DNA from: Calothrix sp. NIES-4105
GTDB lineage: Bacteria > Cyanobacteriota > Cyanobacteriia > Cyanobacteriales > Nostocaceae
Reading direction: 5' to 3'
DNA length: 64,000 nt
NCBI RefSeq assembly: GCF_002368415.1
Contig: NZ_AP018292.1
Span: 1 to 64,000 of the forward strand
In this document: positions 1 to 9,078 of the stretch, in pieces
How positions within the stretch are numbered: the first letter of the stretch is position 1
How the letters are laid out: every line of letters begins with the position of its first letter
Program-made: the position numbers and the translations under genes
The notes under the pieces: model-generated
What the model was told of the DNA's origin: nothing
The model's input: the letters and a program-made list of their open reading frames with translations, nothing else
Databases searched by the model: none

Positions 1-1844
1 TCGGAGCCTTCGCCTTCGCCTTAGCCTTCGCCGTAGCCGGAGCCGTAACCGTAGCCTTCGCCGGAGCCTTCGCCGGAGCCGTAACCGTAGCCTTCGCCGG
101 AGCCGAAGCCGGAGCCTTCGCCGTAGCTGTCATATTTTTTTTAGTAAGTATCTATATTGCCCGCCAAGCAATGAAGGGTTCAGAAAAATACGCCTTGATC
201 CGCAGCACAGCCGTCGCATTTGCATCTTTTGGTGGTACAAGTTTCAGAAATGCCAACCTAAGTAATGTTAATTTTTCAGGCGCCATCCTCAAGAGTACTG
301 ATTTTAGAGGTGCCAACCTTACCCGTACCTGTTTTCAAGAAACTAAAAAACTTGATAGAGTTCGTCCTGGTACAAATTATCTAAAAGAATCAAAAGTACG
401 TCAAGTAATACTTACAAAGCTTGGGCAGGAATTAAATTTCGACCGTCAAGACCTGCGAGGTGTTAATTTTCAGGGAGCATATTTACAAGATGCAAGTTTT
501 ATCGGCGCCGACCTAAGTAACGCTAACTTACAAGACGCTGATTTATCCAAAGCTAAATTAGTACAAACACAATTAGATGGAACTGACTTTACAGGCGCCA
601 CTCTTACAGGAGCATACATAGAAGATTGGAACATCACCAATACTACCAACTTTACTGGAGTACGATGTGAATACGTTTACATGCGACAGCCGACTAGAGA
701 TAATCCTGACCCTTGTCGTAAACCGGATAATAGAGAGGAAGTATTTGGAGACGGGGAATTTGGGGATTTTATCCAGCCAATTTTTGATACTCTTGACCTC
801 TACCACAGTCAAGGAATTGACCCGCGCGCGATTGCGATATCGTTTAAGGAATTAGCAGAAAACCATCCAGATGCCGAATTAGAAATTGTAGCTATGGAAA
901 AGCGAGGGAATGGTAATTTTCTACTACGTGCTAAAACGGCGCCGTCAACTGATAAATCAACACTAAGTGCTGAGTATTTTGATACTTATAATCAAATAAA
1001 AGCTTTACCAGAACGAGATATTAAATTACTGCTAGCAGAAAAAGATAATCAAATAAATAGATTAGAAAATATGGTAATGACGGCATTAGAACGTCCTAGT
1101 TTTTATGCAGAAACTTATAATAATCAAGGTGATACTATGCCAGAATCAAAAAAAGTTTTCAACTTTGACCAAAAAGGCGCCGACTTTAGTGGTGGATTCG
1201 TCAACGCCGACACAGTTAACACTCATAATATAGGCGCCAATATTACTAACAACCCTCAACAACAACCAGAAATTGAAAAAACAGGCGCCAAAACAATCTT
1301 AATCTTAGCGGCAAACCCTAGAGGTACTTCAACATTGAGACTAGACGAAGAAGTAAGAGAAATCGACCTAGGGTTACAACGCGCGAAAAAACGAGAACTA
1401 TTTGATTTAAAACAACGCTGGGCAGTTAGAATCCAAGATGTGTACCAAGCACTGTTAGATTACAAACCACAAATAGTACATTTTTCAGGTCACGGCGCCG
1501 GGGAAGATGGTTTAATCCTAGAAGACGAAACCGGAAACCATAAGTTAGTCAATACAGAAGCACTAGCTAATCTATTTAAGCTGTTCTCTGGTATTGGTAT
1601 TGAATGCATCGTCCTCAACGCCTGCTACTCCGAAGCTCAAGCAACAGCTATTGTTAAACATGTTCCCTATGTGGTGGGCATGAATAAAGCTATTGGTGAT
1701 AAAGCAGCAATCAAGTTTGCTACCGGTTTTTATAATGCAATCGGCGCCGGAGAATCTGTAGAATTTGCTTATAAACTTGGGTGTAACGTTATTCAATTAG
1801 AGGGGATACCAGAACATTTGGCGCCTGTGCTGCTGAAGAAATAG
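1..1844 (+). CDS. Membrane pentapeptide-repeat/CHAT protease, 5' end outside window
   Basis: The frame is open from position 3, so the ATG at 171 is internal and the gene starts before the window. Bases 3-125 encode an alternating alanine dipeptide tract (GAFAFALAFAVAGAV type) made of GCC-NNN hexamers. A hydrophobic segment and IYIARQAMK follow, then pentapeptide repeats (A-N/D-L-x-x type, about 235-640), a conserved linker with EVFGDGEFGDF, and a C-terminal CHAT domain from about 1285. The CHAT dyad is visible: HFSGHG with His codon at 1491 and LNACYS with Cys codon at 1623. CHAT domains are caspase-like cysteine proteases of conflict and cell-death systems. The closest relative here is the full-length copy at 14220-16442. 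Membrane anchoring and proteolysis are inferred from architecture; the substrate is unknown. Confidence 0.85.
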   Translation, partial: GAFAFALAFAVAGAVTVAFAGAFAGAVTVAFAGAEAGAFAVAVIFFLVSIYIARQAMKGSEKYALIRSTAVAFASFGGTSFRNANLSNVNFSGAILKSTDFRGANLTRTCFQETKKLDRVRPGTNYLKESKVRQVILTKLGQELNFDRQDLRGVNFQGAYLQDASFIGADLSNANLQDADLSKAKLVQTQLDGTDFTGATLTGAYIEDWNITNTTNFTGVRCEYVYMRQPTRDNPDPCRKPDNREEVFGDGEFGDFIQPIFDTLDLYHSQGIDPRAIAISFKELAENHPDAELEIVAMEKRGNGNFLLRAKTAPSTDKSTLSAEYFDTYNQIKALPERDIKLLLAEKDNQINRLENMVMTALERPSFYAETYNNQGDTMPESKKVFNFDQKGADFSGGFVNADTVNTHNIGANITNNPQQQPEIEKTGAKTILILAANPRGTSTLRLDEEVREIDLGLQRAKKRELFDLKQRWAVRIQDVYQALLDYKPQIVHFSGHGAGEDGLILEDETGNHKLVNTEALANLFKLFSGIGIECIVLNACYSEAQATAIVKHVPYVVGMNKAIGDKAAIKFATGFYNAIGAGESVEFAYKLGCNVIQLEGIPEHLAPVLLKK

Positions 1845-1896
1845 AGAGGCGCCGGAAACTTATGTAGGTTGCAAATATTACAGTGACAATAAAACT

Positions 1897-1911
1897 TCCA
1901 CCATTGGTGGA
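1897..1911. repeat. Short perfect palindrome TCCACCA-T-TGGTGGA
   Basis: A perfect palindrome with 7-bp arms in the spacer between two CHAT genes. An equivalent, more degraded TCCAC...GTGGA sits at about 4828-4842 in the related spacer before copy 3. The same CCAWTGG core appears in the palindromes at 40112, 46617, 58514 and 61902. Confidence 0.6.
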
Positions 1912-2032
1912 CATTTTTATATGGACAGGCGCCTGTAACTGAAGTGCGCGCTTTCTATGATTCGTGTCTTATTACTCAATATAGGGGCGCCTAATTTTAA
2001 AGATGATCGTCCATTGTGTAAAAATCCGGAAA

Positions 2033-2056
2033 TCTATATACTCAAACTGTATAAAA
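2033..2056 (+). promoter_or_regulatory. Conserved palindromic promoter/operator element, copy A
   Basis: TCTATATAC...TGTATAAAA lies 32 nt before the CHAT start at 2089. The same element occurs at 5049, 9388 and 14164, always in front of a CHAT gene and at nearly the same distance from its ATG. In the best copy it is an inverted repeat, TCTATAtAC/GTgTATAGA. The right arm resembles a -10 box, so promoter plus operator is the likely role. Confidence 0.55.
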
Positions 2057-2088
2057 GCTAATTGCGAATACAGAAAGTTACCCTTGTT

Positions 2089-2658
2089 ATGCCCCAAGAC
2101 TTTTCTACCAAAAAAATCTTAATTTTAACCGCCAATCCCAGAAATACCCCGGCATTACGTTTAGATGAAGAGGTAAGAGAAATTAGTATGGTATTAGCAC
2201 GAGCTAAAAATCGTGAACTATTTGATTTAAAAGCACTTTGGGGAGTACGTATTCAAGATATTTATCAAGCATTGTTAGACTACAAACCTCAAATAGTACA
2301 TTTTTCTTGTCACTGTGAGGGAGAAAGTGGTTTGGCTTTGGAAGATGAAACCGGAAACTTACAATTAGCTAAAACCGAAGCACTGGCTAAATTATTTGAG
2401 TTATTTTCTGATATCGAATGTATTGTCCTCAACGCTTGCAAATCTTCCGTTCAAGCAAAAGCGATTGTAAAACATGTCCAGGGCGTGGTGTGGATTAATA
2501 AAGAAATAGGTGATGAAGCTGCAATTAAGTTTGTTACTGGTTTTTATAATGCAATCGGCGCCGGAGAATCTTTCGAGTTTGCTTATAAGCTTGGTTGTAA
2601 TGTAATTCAATTAGAGGGGATACCAGAACATTTGGCGCCTGTGATGCTGAGGAAATAG
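2089..2658 (+). CDS. Minimal CHAT-domain protein
   Basis: A stand-alone CHAT domain of 189 aa with no pentapeptide or membrane part. I choose ATG 2089 over the upstream TTG 2062 because it gives MPQDFS, the same start as the full-length copy at 14220, and sits 32 nt after the conserved leader element. His75 lies in HFSCHC, where the usual HFSGHG has lost both glycines, and Cys117 in LNACKS, so the dyad is kept. The C-terminal tail (VIQLEGIPEHLAP) is intact. N-terminal MPQDFST joins directly to KKILILTANP, as if the pentapeptide and membrane part had been deleted in frame. It may be a soluble partner or a competitor of the membrane CHAT proteins; that is inference. Confidence 0.8.
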   Translation: MPQDFSTKKILILTANPRNTPALRLDEEVREISMVLARAKNRELFDLKALWGVRIQDIYQALLDYKPQIVHFSCHCEGESGLALEDETGNLQLAKTEALAKLFELFSDIECIVLNACKSSVQAKAIVKHVQGVVWINKEIGDEAAIKFVTGFYNAIGAGESFEFAYKLGCNVIQLEGIPEHLAPVMLRK

Positions 2659-2957
2659 ATAGGTGCCTGATAGATGATATCTTTAAATACATATATAATC
2701 TTGTAAGTTCTTGGGTACTAATCAGTCAAATAAATTAGTAAGCGGGTTCTACTGAGAATAATGGTAAAGTATTATGCACGGTGCCGATACAACGTTCAAG
2801 CGAAGTAACCTTGTCACCACCGTGCGTGTTTTCCCTTTACACCCCTCTACCACCCATACTGATGGAAGCAGTACTTGTTCTGGCGCTACGTTGTTCTTTA
2901 TATATAAGCTTCCCAATGCTAACTTAATACTGCTGGCAAGAAAGTATAAAAATTGCA

Positions 2958-3290
2958 ATGGTGGCAAGTAACAACAGTAAAAGTGAAATGGTCATGATAG
3001 GTATCGACCATATTTATAGCTTGAAGTGGACTTCTCAACAAGCGTTAACGCTACAAGCATTACGGGGCGAAATGTCCCGCCGATACCTATCTGAAGTAAC
3101 TGAAAATTTAGGACATAAGATTACGCATCAATATATACAACAGCTAGAACAGCCACACATGTTCGTAAAACGCCTCAAAAGCGATAACCTAACTGTTTCA
3201 GTTGAAGTAGTACAAGTGCTTTGTAAAGCGTTCAAGGTGGATATCAGTGCTTTTTTTAATTCCGCAAAAATATTTAATAATTATATGTAA
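2958..3290 (+). CDS. XRE-like HTH regulator
   Basis: A 110-aa protein with a helix-turn-helix layout: LRGEMSRRYLSEVTENLG, then HQYIQQLEQ, then a C-terminal VVQVLCKAFKVDISAFF typical of XRE/Cro proteins. It is clearly related to the XRE protein at 46118-46438: both share LKW-x2-Q, LRG, a YI-x2-LE recognition helix and a hydrophobic tail. It ends 42 nt before the stem-loop that precedes the 439-aa gene, so it probably belongs to this cassette. Its target is unknown. The fainter frame at 2774-2971 overlapping its start has no coding character. Confidence 0.75.
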   Translation: MVASNNSKSEMVMIGIDHIYSLKWTSQQALTLQALRGEMSRRYLSEVTENLGHKITHQYIQQLEQPHMFVKRLKSDNLTVSVEVVQVLCKAFKVDISAFFNSAKIFNNYM

Positions 3291-3331
3291 GTAAAAGCTA
3301 CAATTAGCAGTAAAATGGTTATTGTCAAAAC

Positions 3332-3373
3332 AAAGCGGCTGCACTCCTCCGCCAAGATTTGTGCAGCCGCTTT
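3332..3373 (+). promoter_or_regulatory. Leader stem-loop with conserved loop, copy 1
   Basis: A perfect 13-bp stem, AAAGCGGCTGCAC (3332-3344) with GTGCAGCCGCTTT (3361-3373), and a 16-nt loop containing TCCGCCAAGA. It ends 22 nt before the ATG at 3396. The stem-loop at 12501-12544 before the paralogous gene has a different but still paired stem and nearly the same loop (TCCGGCAAGA). It could serve as a terminator for the HTH gene, but no U-run follows and copy 2 has no co-directional gene upstream, so a leader RNA or protein-binding site is more likely. Confidence 0.65.
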
Positions 3374-3395
3374 AAGTTAAAAACAGAATATTATC

Positions 3396-4715
3396 ATGAC
3401 ACAATTTCAGGTTTTTAGCACTACCAGTCTGGACGAACTTGTTATATCGCCAGCACAGATGTCCGACTTTATGAGTAACGCATTGGATTGTCCACATCCT
3501 TTTGGCGCCTTATATACGTCAACCGTGCGTATCCTACACTATGCGTTCTGGCTCGCAAAGCAAAAAGCAACGTTGGCTAGAAAAGAATATAAAGAATTGT
3601 TGAAAAAATTAGGTTGGGAGGGAGAGGAGAAGCGGTATCTAAAGCTGGAAGCAGCTTTTAACATTTTTCTTCCGCATGAGTTAGCACTAGTTGAAATACA
3701 CACACTCTTCCAAATAGCCGGGAACCTGAAGAAATACAGTTCTGTTATCAGCCAGATGAAGACCTTGGCTACTATTACCCAGGACAAGGTTCGTGGTTTT
3801 TTGAAACAGTGTCGTAAACCGCGCGCGACTCGTGAAGAAACAGAATCCGGGGAAGCAACTATTTGGCAACTGATAGATGGAAAGCGCGCTTGTCAAATAG
3901 GTCCCATATATGACCAACCCACAGGAGTGATGTTGGAATTCATGATGAATGCTGAAGGCAGAACTGCTCAAGCAATTATTGGAGATGCAGTGTCAGCTCG
4001 TTATGAGTCTAAATATCAATTTCTTATTGAAGTTAGTCCTGTACCTTCGGGCGTTGTAGAAGTAACTGAATACTTGGCGCCTGATAATAACGTAGAAACG
4101 GTGTCTGTGAACTCGTATGAATCTTGGGATGCTGACTCTTTAACCGCAGAACCTGATTCAACAGAGTCGGAAACTTCGGAATACAGTCAAGAGTGTGACG
4201 AAGATGAAGATACTCAAGATGCTTGGAGTTTTGAACCAGATGAAAAAGACGACTTAATAGAAGATTACGAATTTTTAACTTTCTCACAGGTTGAGTTCAA
4301 AATTGAGGTGCCGCTTCAAGAGGAGACACAGAAACAGGGTCAAGCTGTGGAGAATGTGTTTTCTACTTCCCCCACTGCTGAATTGGCGGCAGTAGATTTG
4401 TTAATTCAAACTCTCCAAACAGCTAACTCATGGGAAGAAATCAGCAAAGTGCTTAAAGCTCATGAGCAATATAAGCAAACAGCTTGGGATGCTTTAACAC
4501 AAGCAGAGCGGAAGAGGGTTTTAGAAATGACACCCCCAACAATCAAGAGGTTAAATCATGCTAAACGTGAAGGCTTAATTGCGGATTTCCGTGAAGTAAG
4601 CCTCGGTTTGTATGAAATTAGATACAACGGTTGTTGTTTGTGGGAAACCGTTTTTGAGTACAGAGTAGAAGAATTTTTCGCGCAACTGGTTACTCAGTCA
4701 TGCGCGCAAGTCTAA
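3396..4715 (+). CDS. Unrecognised ~435-aa cassette protein, copy 1
   Basis: I do not recognise this 439-aa family. The N-terminal ~220 aa are conserved with the paralog at 12620-13918 (FSTTSLDELVISP, GALYTSTVRIL, FWLAKQK, RACQIGPIY, EGRTAQAI, ARYESKY). The middle (about 225-320) is acidic and variable, with EDTQDAWSFEPDEKDDLIEDYE. The C-terminal ~110 aa are again conserved (LIQT, SWEEIS, YKQ-x-AWDALT, ER-x-RV-x-E-x-TPPTI, LNHAKREGLI, YNGC). No signal peptide or membrane segment is seen. It lies between an HTH gene with a stem-loop leader and a CHAT gene, and this linkage is repeated. That fits a regulator, adaptor or substrate of the CHAT module, which is inference. Confidence 0.8.
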   Translation: MTQFQVFSTTSLDELVISPAQMSDFMSNALDCPHPFGALYTSTVRILHYAFWLAKQKATLARKEYKELLKKLGWEGEEKRYLKLEAAFNIFLPHELALVEIHTLFQIAGNLKKYSSVISQMKTLATITQDKVRGFLKQCRKPRATREETESGEATIWQLIDGKRACQIGPIYDQPTGVMLEFMMNAEGRTAQAIIGDAVSARYESKYQFLIEVSPVPSGVVEVTEYLAPDNNVETVSVNSYESWDADSLTAEPDSTESETSEYSQECDEDEDTQDAWSFEPDEKDDLIEDYEFLTFSQVEFKIEVPLQEETQKQGQAVENVFSTSPTAELAAVDLLIQTLQTANSWEEISKVLKAHEQYKQTAWDALTQAERKRVLEMTPPTIKRLNHAKREGLIADFREVSLGLYEIRYNGCCLWETVFEYRVEEFFAQLVTQSCAQV

Positions 4716-5048
4716 TTAGGAGCGCTTGCATTAAACAAATGAAAGTGGGTGTAGCAGGAATGCTACATTAATCGGTGCTGTATGGCACTTACCAGATTGC
4801 GTTTAACAACTAGCTATGTAAAAAATTTCCACTTATTTGTGGAGAATTTTATATATGACAGGTGCCTTAAAATAATTCAACACCTTTGAACTACTACTCA
4901 TTGCGATGCCTGTAGCTAATCGCGCGTTCAATAATTTGTAGCTTATTGCTCGGATAATGGAAGCGCCAGTGTCAATATAGATTTGATAAAGATTATCTTT
5001 ATTAATGTCAGCCCCAATGTAACTGAATAACGTATATAAATCTGGAAA
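4716..5048 (+). other. Spacer conserved between the two cassettes
   Basis: No gene seen. Two blocks match the spacer at 13919-14120: GGTGCTGTATGGCACT (4775-4790) against GGTGCTGTGTGGCGCCT, and CTACTACTCATTGCGATGCCTG against ACTATTACTTATTGCGGCGCCTG. This shows that the whole cassette was duplicated, not just the genes. Where one copy has GGCGCC the other has GGCACT or GATGCC. Confidence 0.65.
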
Positions 5049-5071
5049 TCTATATATTGAAGGTATGTAGA
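5049..5071 (+). promoter_or_regulatory. Conserved palindromic promoter/operator element, copy B
   Basis: TCTATATATTGAAGG...GTAGAGA, the same element as at 2033, 9388 and 14164. It ends 32 nt before the ATG at 5104 of the broken CHAT copy 3. Its right arm is the most decayed of the four, matching the decay of the gene behind it. Confidence 0.5.
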
Positions 5072-5103
5072 GAAAGTGTGCAAATACGCTCTAGGTGCCT
5101 GTT

Positions 5104-6067
5104 ATGTACAAAAACTTCTCAGGTCAAAATCTATGTGGTCGCCCTTTTAAAGGTCAAAATCTAGAAGGGGCTGATTTTAGCCGTGCGGATATTAGAGGAG
5201 CTAATTTTACAGGAGCAAATCTTATTGGCGCTGATTTTAGGGGCGCTTTCTACAGATATAGAAGCGTCAAGCAATCGTACTTGTTTCGTCGGAGCCATTG
5301 CCTTCGGTAGTAACGGAGCCATCGGGATCAGAGCAACTTCACCCTAATAATTCTAAATTCAGAAACCATAATACAAAGTTATAAAAAAAAATTTAACTTC
5401 AACTTCCAAGGCACCCAATTTAGTGGAAGTTTAGTCAACGCCGACACAGTGAACGCTGATGTAATAGGTGGAAACATTAATAACAACATTCAGGAACAAT
5501 CTACAAAGACAGGCGCCAAAACAATTTTAATCTTGGCGGCAAATCCCAAAGGCACATCGAATCTACGACTAGATGAAGAAGTAAGAGAAATAGATTTAGG
5601 ATTACAACGCGCTTTAAAACGAGAATTATTTAATTTAGAACAACGTTGGGCTGTACGTGTTCAAGATGTATACCAAGCGCTGTTAGATTACAAACCACAG
5701 ATAGTACATTTTTCTGGTCACGGCGCCGGAGACGACGGTTTAGTTCTAGAAGACGAAACTGGAAACCATAAGCTAGTCAATACAGAAGCACTAGCTAATC
5801 TATTTAAGTTGTTTTCTGATATCGAATGTATCATCCTCAACGCCTGCTACTCCGAAGCTCAAGCAATAGCTATTGTTGAGTATGTACAGGCGCGTGGTGG
5901 GGATGAATAAAGCTATTGGTGATAACGCTGCAATTAAATTTGCTACGGGGTTTTATAATGCTTTGGGCGCCGGAGAATCTGTAGAGTTTGCTTATAAGCT
6001 TGGATGTAACGTTATTCAATTAGAGGGGATACCAGAACACTTGACGCCTGTGCTGCTGAAGAAATAA
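5104..6067 (+). pseudogene. Broken pentapeptide-CHAT gene, copy 3
   Basis: The start (MYKNFSGQNL, pentapeptides to about 5250) matches the full copy at 14220. The membrane part and second pentapeptide block are then deleted: only ~50 bases of the alanine-rich tract (GGAGCCATTGCC) remain before the frame closes at 5310. The CHAT part restarts at about 5390 (FNFQGTQFSG, VNADTVN) and keeps His in HFSGHG and Cys in LNACYS. A +1 change at about 5890 (ACAGGCGCGTGG) ends the frame at 5910 as VQARGGDE. The C-terminal tail continues intact in another frame to 6067. The same ACAGGCGCG patch occurs in copies 5 and 7. Confidence 0.85.
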
Positions 6068-6474
6068 AGGAGGCGCCTCTATATGTATAGCGCTTTTCCT
6101 GAGCGTAGGCGCCGATGTTTCTGATCAAGAGCGTCGTTCATCTTGTGGTTAAGAAGAAAGTTTTACTAGAGGTTGGAATAGTAACCCGACCTTTTGTCTT
6201 GATAGTATCAACTATGTCTCTTATAAATACGTAGTTTTTTTGACCTTCTGCTTATCAGCAATAACGAGACGTAAAGAAGCTAAAAATCAGTAAATTTAAA
6301 CTTTTGTTACAGACTTGTAATTAAACTGCATAATTACTCCCAGTTCGCACCTATATAAATAATTTTACTCAATAAAATTCAAAAAATTAGAATCTATCTA
6401 TAGAGATATTTTTATGATAATTATTTAGATCAATGAAATTTCTGATTGCAGATTAGGTAATATTATTTTGATTT
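6068..6474. other. Intergenic, no gene seen
   Basis: Contains two GGCGCC sites near 6073 and 6110 and a block GAGCGTCGTTCA that resembles the sequence after CHAT copy 4 (about 9940), so it probably belongs to the duplicated 3' flank of the CHAT genes. The rest is AT-rich and may hold the promoter of the gene at 6475. Confidence 0.5.
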
Positions 6475-7767
6475 ATGTTCAAACAAAACTCTGGTATGCA
6501 TCTTTTTTGGTGGATTTTGGTTTCTAGCGTCAATATTTTACTTTTAATCGTTTTTTATGACACAATATATTTGAATGACATTTCAACAGCAATTTTTAGT
6601 GTAAGTAATATACTGGTAGCAGTTTTAGTCCGTAACGAACTGATTTTACATTTCATGTATCGTTTAGTAGTATGGACTTCGGTAAAGATTGTTTATGGCA
6701 AATATTATCTTAATAGTAGTGTTCATTACATCGGTGGAGTTCATGCCTCATGTGCGACTTGGGGTTTTCTGTGGCTAGTTGTTGCTCAATTGCAGCAGTT
6801 GGGAAACCCAAGCGACCCTCTATCAATGGCTATAGAGAGCGACCCTATATCAATCACTACATCGAGTATACTGGTGACACTTTTAGTTATTATTATCCTT
6901 ACCGCTATTCCACCACTTCGCCATAAGTTCCATGACACTTTTGAAATAAGCCATCGCTATCTGGGATGGTCTTGTTTAGCTATTCTTATCTTGCATCAAA
7001 TTAGATTTCAATTTATCATCGCTCTCAACCAAGCCTATCCTTTAGAAAGTTTATTAACTAATCCAGTTTTACTCATGATAGCGGTGATGGTTTTCAGTAT
7101 ATTTTTGCCTTGGATAACCGTGCAGTGTTTTGATAATTTTAGGATGCATTGTCCATCTGAAGGGGTTTTAGTTGTAACTTTTTCAGGAAGCGCAGATGTA
7201 GGGACATTTGCTCGAATTAGTCTAGATGGTATTGAATGGCATTCCTTTTCTGTTGCGAGAACAAGCAAGAACAAACAAACGGGCGAATCAGAAATTCATT
7301 TAATAATCGGCGCCGTAGGTGACTGGACTAAAAATTTGATTCGGCAAGTTGAAAAAGGAAAGTTGCCCAAACGATTATGGGTTCGTCGAGTTAAACCGCC
7401 TGGTTTTATGTTTTCAATTAATGCTTATTCACGAGTAGTTGTGATTGCAACAGGCGCCGGAATTGCACCAGTCCTGCCTCATGTAATCAAAAATGGTCAT
7501 AAACTTTGTATTGTGTGGATTGCTAACGAACACAAACAAACTTACGGTACAGAGCTTTGGTCTTTGCTTGACTCTCATCCGAGGTGCAATATTTTCGATA
7601 CAGGAATACATGGTAGACCAAATGTAGAGCAGCTAGCGATTCAAACGGTTCAAGATTTTAAGGCGCAAGCTGTGTTTTGCGTGTCCAACAAAGCAGTTAC
7701 TGACAAGGTGGTCAATGCTTGCTTGGAGAAAGGTATTCCAGCTTACGGAGCTAGCTGGGATTCATGA
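6475..7767 (+). CDS. Membrane ferric-reductase-like flavoprotein
   Basis: A 430-aa protein with about six membrane segments in the first ~235 aa (WWILVSSVNILLLIVFY; GFLWLVVAQL; ILVTLLVIIILTAIPPL; YLGWSCLAILILHQ; LLMIAVMVFSIFLPW). His pairs in these segments (HFMYR; HYIGGVHAS; HRYLGW and LHQ) fit heme ligation. The soluble C-terminal half has an FAD-binding-like stretch (WHSFSVAR) and a nucleotide-binding stretch (VVVIATGAGIAPVLPHV), then FDTGIHGRPN. This resembles the TmpA-like membrane flavoprotein branch of the ferric reductase family. The TTG or ATG of the HlyD gene follows within ~60 nt, so the two are probably co-transcribed. Electron acceptor unknown. Confidence 0.7.
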   Translation: MFKQNSGMHLFWWILVSSVNILLLIVFYDTIYLNDISTAIFSVSNILVAVLVRNELILHFMYRLVVWTSVKIVYGKYYLNSSVHYIGGVHASCATWGFLWLVVAQLQQLGNPSDPLSMAIESDPISITTSSILVTLLVIIILTAIPPLRHKFHDTFEISHRYLGWSCLAILILHQIRFQFIIALNQAYPLESLLTNPVLLMIAVMVFSIFLPWITVQCFDNFRMHCPSEGVLVVTFSGSADVGTFARISLDGIEWHSFSVARTSKNKQTGESEIHLIIGAVGDWTKNLIRQVEKGKLPKRLWVRRVKPPGFMFSINAYSRVVVIATGAGIAPVLPHVIKNGHKLCIVWIANEHKQTYGTELWSLLDSHPRCNIFDTGIHGRPNVEQLAIQTVQDFKAQAVFCVSNKAVTDKVVNACLEKGIPAYGASWDS

Positions 7768-7830
7768 GACTGCAATGCATAAATATTTTGTTGCTCTTTG
7801 AATGAAATTACGTCCTGTCATATTTATTTC

Positions 7831-9078
7831 ATGAAATTCATTAAAACAACTTCAGGGAAAATTATTCTTTCAATTATAGTCCTTAACTGTGTGGCTGCTA
7901 TTGGGTTTAGCCTGAGACGCAATTTTTCTCAAATTAGTAGTGTACAAGCTTTTGTTAACGGTGAAATCATTTTTGTGCGGGCGCCTATTCCTGGTGAGCT
8001 TTCTTTAAAAACCGAGAAAATTAAGTTGAGCAATCAGCTTGAGAAAGGTACAGAAATAGGCACAATTAAATCTACTGTCGAAAATCCACGAGTATCAGTC
8101 CTCACAATTGACTCTTCACAATTAAAAACTCGTCTACAGGATGTTAAACAGCAAATTTCTGGGGTAAGACAGCAAATTGCAAATCGTTCGGAATTAATGA
8201 AGTTGTTTAAACAACAAACTGACATCCAAAAAAATCTTCAGCGTGACCATGCTCGTCAACAGATAAAGCAGTATGAAGAGCAACAGAGTCAATCACAAGC
8301 TGTACGAAAATTAGCGCTGGCTGAAGCTCAACGCTATAATCTTTTAAGTAAAGAGGGGGTAGTTTCCCGGAGCAAGGTTGAAAGCGAAATCGCGACAGCA
8401 CTGCAAGCTGAAGGTAAAGTCAAAGAAATTCAATCACAAATTGAACAAGCCAAACTTGCCGAAAAAGCAACGAAAGCAGGACTTCAATTAGAAGGGACTC
8501 GCACCTTAAGTTATCCTGAAACGCGCGTTTACGAACTTGAGGTAGAGTTAACAGACCTTAAGCAACAAGAAAAGAACCTCGAAAAACAACTGCAAAGTAT
8601 TCAATCACAACTCGTCAGCACTAGTAAAGAATTACAGGTTCAACAAAAAGTATTGGTGTTAGCACCGACAACTGGCGTTGTTTGGTCAATTGATACTCAG
8701 CCGCAAGAGAAAGTTGAGGCGAACAAATCAATTATTGAGTTGCTTAACTGTAACAATCTTTGGGTAGAAGCATTTGTGTCGGAGACAGATGCTAATAAAC
8801 TTGTTATTGGACAAACAGCATCCATTACTCTCAGTGGGTTAAAGAATACTCAATGGAATGGACAAGTGGAAACAATTAGAGCTGGTACAGGTCGCATTGA
8901 AGTTGGAAAATATGTTGTAGAACCACCGCCAGAAATTGCCCGTCGTCAACTACCAGTAAGGGTAGCGACCGTGCGAATCAAAGTTGATTGGCAAAAAAAT
9001 AAAAGCAAGAGCGATTTTTGTTTGGCTGGGAGGAGTGTAGACGTTCGCTTTATAGATTCAAAGTCCTCCTCTTTTTAG
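7831..9078 (+). CDS. HlyD-family membrane fusion protein
   Basis: A 415-aa periplasmic adaptor. One N-terminal membrane segment (KIILSIIVLNCVAAIGFSL) leads into a biotinyl-lipoyl-like strand (VNGEIIFVRAPIPGEL), long coiled coils rich in Gln and Lys (about residues 90-270), the returning lipoyl half (VLVLAPTTGVVWSI) and a beta-barrel part (LWVEAFVSETDANKLVIGQTASI). I use ATG 7831 because an upstream TTG at 7798 adds only a hydrophilic stub. No ABC transporter or outer-membrane factor is next to it. The partner is therefore either the preceding flavoprotein or encoded elsewhere. Family assignment is firm, cargo unknown. Confidence 0.8.
   Translation: MKFIKTTSGKIILSIIVLNCVAAIGFSLRRNFSQISSVQAFVNGEIIFVRAPIPGELSLKTEKIKLSNQLEKGTEIGTIKSTVENPRVSVLTIDSSQLKTRLQDVKQQISGVRQQIANRSELMKLFKQQTDIQKNLQRDHARQQIKQYEEQQSQSQAVRKLALAEAQRYNLLSKEGVVSRSKVESEIATALQAEGKVKEIQSQIEQAKLAEKATKAGLQLEGTRTLSYPETRVYELEVELTDLKQQEKNLEKQLQSIQSQLVSTSKELQVQQKVLVLAPTTGVVWSIDTQPQEKVEANKSIIELLNCNNLWVEAFVSETDANKLVIGQTASITLSGLKNTQWNGQVETIRAGTGRIEVGKYVVEPPPEIARRQLPVRVATVRIKVDWQKNKSKSDFCLAGRSVDVRFIDSKSSSF

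Noticed and set aside
171-1844. Start of the first CHAT gene at ATG 171
   Set aside because: The frame is open to the window edge and the upstream part matches the membrane region of the full-length copy at 14220.
2749-2971. Short frames on both strands before the HTH gene
   Set aside because: They overlap each other and the HTH start, have no ribosome site and no protein-like composition.
3332-3373. Simple Rho-independent terminator of the HTH gene at 2958
   Set aside because: No U-run follows the stem, and the homologous hairpin at 12501 has no plus-strand gene upstream to terminate.
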